Source: Clostridiales bacterium (GTDB lineage Bacteria > Bacillota > Clostridia > Lachnospirales > Cellulosilyticaceae). From it: DNA of 64,000 nucleotides. Positions 61,442 through 64,000 of this stretch are shown piece by piece. Within the stretch, counting starts at the first letter, position 1. Every line of letters begins with the position of its first letter. The stretch spans positions 58,303 through 122,302 of the forward strand of contig DYCF01000011.1 in NCBI GenBank assembly GCA_019418225.1. The letters are read 5' to 3'. The notes under the pieces are model-generated. The model saw nothing but the letters and a program-made list of their open reading frames with translations, did no database searches and was not told the origin of the DNA. The translations under genes were made by a program, and so were the position numbers.

Positions 61442-63370
61442 TTATTTATTTAATTTAGCAAGTAAGTCTTCGATGTCTAAACCGTGTACACCGCAAGCTT
61501 CTTCTAATGTTTCAGCTTGTGAAGAGGGGCATCCAAGGCAGTGCATACCCGCTTCCATTAAAACGCGTGCATGTTCTGGGTTAGCTTTTAAAACATCACC
61601 GATGATCATATCTTTTGTAATTGCGCCTTCTACAGCTCCTTCTACTTTTGCTTCTGGGAAGAACATTTCCATATCTTCTTCTACTGTAGAGATTCCACCA
61701 ATACCGAAGTTTTCGATTAATACGTTAGCAACGTTTGGTGAAAGAAATGCTGGAAGTGTTGGCCCTAAGTGGATTTCTTTTACACCAAGGTATAATAATG
61801 ATAATAATACGATGACAGCTTTTTGTTCATACCAAGCAATGTTGTAGATGATTGGTAATTCGTTGATATCCGCAAGACCAAATACTTCTTTTAATTTAAG
61901 TGCAATTAATGCTAATGAGTATGAGTCATTACATTGACCCGCATCAAGTACTCTTGGAATACCACCGATATCTCCAAGGTCAAGTTTGTTGTATTTATAT
62001 TTTGCACAACCTGCTGTTAAGATAACTGTATCTTGTGGAAGTGCTTTAGCGAAATCTGTGTAGTAGTTACGTTTAGATGCTCTTCCATCACATCCTGCCA
62101 TTACAACGAATTTTTTGATTGCGCCAGATTTTACAGCGTCAACTACAGCATCCGCTAATGCAAATACTTGTTCATGCGCAAATCCACCGATGATTTCACC
62201 CGTTTCAATTTCTGTTGGCGCTGCACAAGTTTTTGCTAACTCAATGATCTCAGTGAAATCTTTCTTAGAACCTGCTTCGCCTTCGATGTGTTTGCATCCT
62301 GGGAATCCAGCTGCACCTGTTGTGAACATTCTATCTTTGTAAGTTTGTTTGTCTGTTGGTGGTACGATACAGTTTGTAGTCATTAAGATTGGTCCGTTAA
62401 AGGATTCAAATTCTTCTCTTTGTTTCCACCAAGCATTACCATAGTTACCTACTAAGTGACTGTATTTCTTAAGGTTTGGATAGTAGTGAGCTGGTAACAT
62501 TTCTGAGTGAGTATAAACATCTACACCTGTACCTTCTGTTTGAATTAATAATTGTTCAATATCTGCAAGGTCATGACCCGATACTAAGATACCAGGATTT
62601 TTACCTACTCCAATGTTAACTTTTGTGATTTCTGGATTTCCGTAAGTTGATGTGTTAGCTGTATCAAGAAGTGCCATACCATCTACACCAACTTTACCTG
62701 TTTCAAGTGTTAACGCAACAAGCTCATCTACTGTTAATGAATCATCCATTAATTTCATTAATGTTTCTTGCATGAAGGCATCGATTTCTTCATTGTCATA
62801 TCCTAAAGCATTTGCATGTTTAGAGTAAGCTGAGAGTCCTTTTAATCCATATGTGATAAGTTCTCTTAAAGAGCGTACATCTTCGTTTTCTGTTGCTAAG
62901 ATACCAACTTCATCTGAATCAGCCTTAGCTTTTAACATTTCATTTACAGCTTTACCGTCATTGTTTCCTGATACGATATTTTTAAGTGTTGCAAGGAATC
63001 CTGATTTTTTATTTTCTTCAATATCCCATGTTGCAGCTTCAGATAAGTTTTCTTTATTTGTTAACTCATTCATTAACTCATTTTTTATTGCTAAAGTTTC
63101 TTTTACTCTTGCGTAGAATATTTCATCATCGAAGTTTGCATTTGTAATTGTTGTAAATAAGTTTAATGTGATGTAGTGGTTTACATCTTTAGAAACTGTT
63201 TTACCTTCTTGACGCAAGCGTGTTGTGATTTCTGATAAACCTTTTGTAACATAGATTAATAAATCTTGCATATTGGCAAGGTCTGTTGATTTACCACATA
63301 CCCCTACTTTTGTACATCCTTTATTTCCTGCTGTTTCTTGACATTGCATACAAAACATATTTCTGCTCAT
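61442..63370 (-). CDS. hcp: Hybrid cluster protein (hydroxylamine reductase) fused to a DUF1858 domain
   Basis: The 642-residue protein has the N-terminal cluster motif CMQCQETAGNKGC near residue 7, plus VYTHSEMLPAH, TNCIVPP, HIEGEAGSKKDF, MAGCDGR and LTAGCAKYKYN around the hybrid 4Fe-2O-2S cluster. The last 60 residues (ITKDMIIGDVLKANPEHARV, CLGCPSSQAETLEEAC) form a DUF1858 domain with a CxxC pair. Hcp reduces NO or hydroxylamine and removes nitrosative stress. The extra domain may be a redox or thiol switch. Two perfect palindromes lie upstream. Confidence 0.95.
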   Translation of the reverse strand: MSRNMFCMQCQETAGNKGCTKVGVCGKSTDLANMQDLLIYVTKGLSEITTRLRQEGKTVSKDVNHYITLNLFTTITNANFDDEIFYARVKETLAIKNELMNELTNKENLSEAATWDIEENKKSGFLATLKNIVSGNNDGKAVNEMLKAKADSDEVGILATENEDVRSLRELITYGLKGLSAYSKHANALGYDNEEIDAFMQETLMKLMDDSLTVDELVALTLETGKVGVDGMALLDTANTSTYGNPEITKVNIGVGKNPGILVSGHDLADIEQLLIQTEGTGVDVYTHSEMLPAHYYPNLKKYSHLVGNYGNAWWKQREEFESFNGPILMTTNCIVPPTDKQTYKDRMFTTGAAGFPGCKHIEGEAGSKKDFTEIIELAKTCAAPTEIETGEIIGGFAHEQVFALADAVVDAVKSGAIKKFVVMAGCDGRASKRNYYTDFAKALPQDTVILTAGCAKYKYNKLDLGDIGGIPRVLDAGQCNDSYSLALIALKLKEVFGLADINELPIIYNIAWYEQKAVIVLLSLLYLGVKEIHLGPTLPAFLSPNVANVLIENFGIGGISTVEEDMEMFFPEAKVEGAVEGAITKDMIIGDVLKANPEHARVLMEAGMHCLGCPSSQAETLEEACGVHGLDIEDLLAKLNK

Positions 63371-63470
63371 AGCTAATCTCCTTTTAGTGCGTTATTTTAT
63401 TTATTCATCGCATTATTTTTGCGTCTGTTGTTTTTCGAACCTGAACATATCTTACTCTATGCCAACGCAA

Positions 63471-63496
63471 AAATATGTAGCCATAGCTACATATTT
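63471..63496. promoter_or_regulatory. Perfect 11+11 bp palindrome upstream of hcp
   Basis: AAATATGTAGC and GCTACATATTT flank CATA. The TGTAGC....GCTACA core has the shape of a Crp/Fnr-family site and lies about 100 bases before hcp. On the minus strand TTTTTG follows, so a leader terminator is an alternative. Confidence 0.6.
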
Positions 63497-63580
63497 ATTT
63501 TTTATGACTTATTTCTTGTATATCAGTACAAAATCATAGGTCCTAAAACTTAAACTTCTCTCTCCGATTAGTTATGTACT

Positions 63581-63600
63581 GTTAGCATATATATGCTAAC
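63581..63600. promoter_or_regulatory. Perfect 20-bp palindrome between ferredoxin and hcp
   Basis: GTTAGCATATATATGCTAAC is its own reverse complement. It lies about 210 bases upstream of hcp and 20 bases beyond the ferredoxin terminator. I see no open frame in this 323-base gap. Confidence 0.6.
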
Positions 63601-63620
63601 TTAGCCTACCTATAAATAAT

Positions 63621-63674
63621 AAATATAAGGGAGTATTACGAAGTTAACTTGCTTCATAATACTCCCTTATATTT
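63621..63674 (-). terminator. Terminator of the ferredoxin gene
   Basis: AAATATAAGGGAGTATTA faces TAATACTCCCTTATATTT, forming an 18-bp perfect stem after the ferredoxin stop, with ATTATTTATAGG beyond on the minus strand. Confidence 0.8.
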
Positions 63675-63693
63675 ATTATAGATCATGTATTTA

Positions 63694-63882
63694 TTACTTC
63701 ACACTAATAGCATCTACAGGGCAACTCCCCTCTGCCTCTTTCGCGCCATCTAGTTTATCACCTTCAAGCTCTTCTTCACTAGGTACAGATTTATTCTCGT
63801 CATCTAGGCCAAAGACCTCTGGGCATATTCCTACACAAGTCCCGCACCCTACACAAGTATCACGATCCACATAAGCTTTCAT
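63694..63882 (-). CDS. Single [4Fe-4S] ferredoxin
   Basis: The 62-residue ferredoxin has CVGCGTCVGICPEVF (Cys 10, 13, 16 and 20) and a distal SCPVDAI Cys near residue 54, which supplies the fourth cluster ligand. The middle is highly acidic. It carries single electrons at low potential in fermentative metabolism and is a plausible electron donor to Hcp encoded next to it. GGAGGTG precedes the ATG. Confidence 0.94.
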   Translation of the reverse strand: MKAYVDRDTCVGCGTCVGICPEVFGLDDENKSVPSEEELEGDKLDGAKEAEGSCPVDAISVK

Positions 63883-64000
63883 AACTTCACCTCCTTATTT
63901 CCTATTTCTGCTATATTCTTTCCGCATTCTATAACTTTCATTCAGAATCATAGCCGTTAATTTAAGCCTAAGTTTTTCCAAGTCGAAGTATTTCTTCTAG

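Noticed and set aside
63900..64000. Minus-strand frame ending LEKLRLKLTAMILNESYRMR, resembling a Spo0E-like helix
   Set aside because: A stop lies at the window edge, the only early start would be a TTG with a weak site, and the SQxLD motif is missing.

Overview
The window is AT-rich DNA with genes packed on both strands, strong AGGAGG-type ribosome binding sites and many intrinsic terminators. The gene content is that of a strictly anaerobic Clostridia-class Firmicute: selenium-linked purine catabolism, hybrid cluster protein, FeoAB, a single-cluster ferredoxin, a CotH-like protein and COG0523 GTPases. A secreted metalloprotease carrying a family 3 cellulose-binding module suggests a cellulose-associated Lachnospirales relative such as Cellulosilyticum. 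That genus assignment is inference. No rRNA, tRNA, CRISPR array, prophage or intact insertion sequence was seen.

Positions 1-18809 (minus strand) look like one long operon. A promoter and a leader with an attenuator-like hairpin precede a BmpA-type lipoprotein and its ABC transporter (ATPase and two permeases). Next come a hydantoinase, a three-subunit xanthine-dehydrogenase-type hydroxylase, SsnA, a short YgfK, diaminopropionate ammonia-lyase, YgeY, an N-acyl-D-amino-acid deacylase and, cut by the left edge, a fused selenium-dependent-type xanthine dehydrogenase. Stops and starts overlap or nearly touch throughout. The inferred role is uptake of purines or nucleosides and their stepwise anaerobic breakdown to small amines, ammonia and carbon units.

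Positions 19020-31854 hold a lipoprotein, a CotH-kinase protein whose last codons come from a dispersed repeat, a bacterial staygreen homologue, the feoA-feoA-feoB-Cys-rich peptide iron operon with Fur-like boxes, a DtxR-type regulator, ThiW, an SLH-domain protein and several small membrane proteins of unknown function.

Positions 31855-46225 hold a decayed anti-sigma-type gene, DAHP synthase, a 113-bp tandem repeat array, RNase HI, a pentapeptide-repeat protein, a 40-residue basic peptide gene, the CBM3 metalloprotease, an ECF sigma/anti-sigma pair, a long inverted-repeat element, ProC, a siderophore-type esterase and binding protein behind a Fur-like box, two COG0523 GTPases and several very small genes.

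Positions 46311-56074 hold an MFS transporter, a sugar operon (DUF4867 protein, fucose/arabinose-isomerase-family protein, xylulokinase) beside an AraC regulator, a DUF2935 protein, and a P1B metal ATPase divergent from a TetR regulator.

Positions 56149-61208 are a nickel/peptide-type ABC operon headed by a cobalamin riboswitch. Only its two ATPases are intact: both permeases, the binding protein and a trailing M14 deacylase are broken by separate lesions. The window ends with an Hcp-DUF1858 fusion behind two perfect palindromes, and a ferredoxin.
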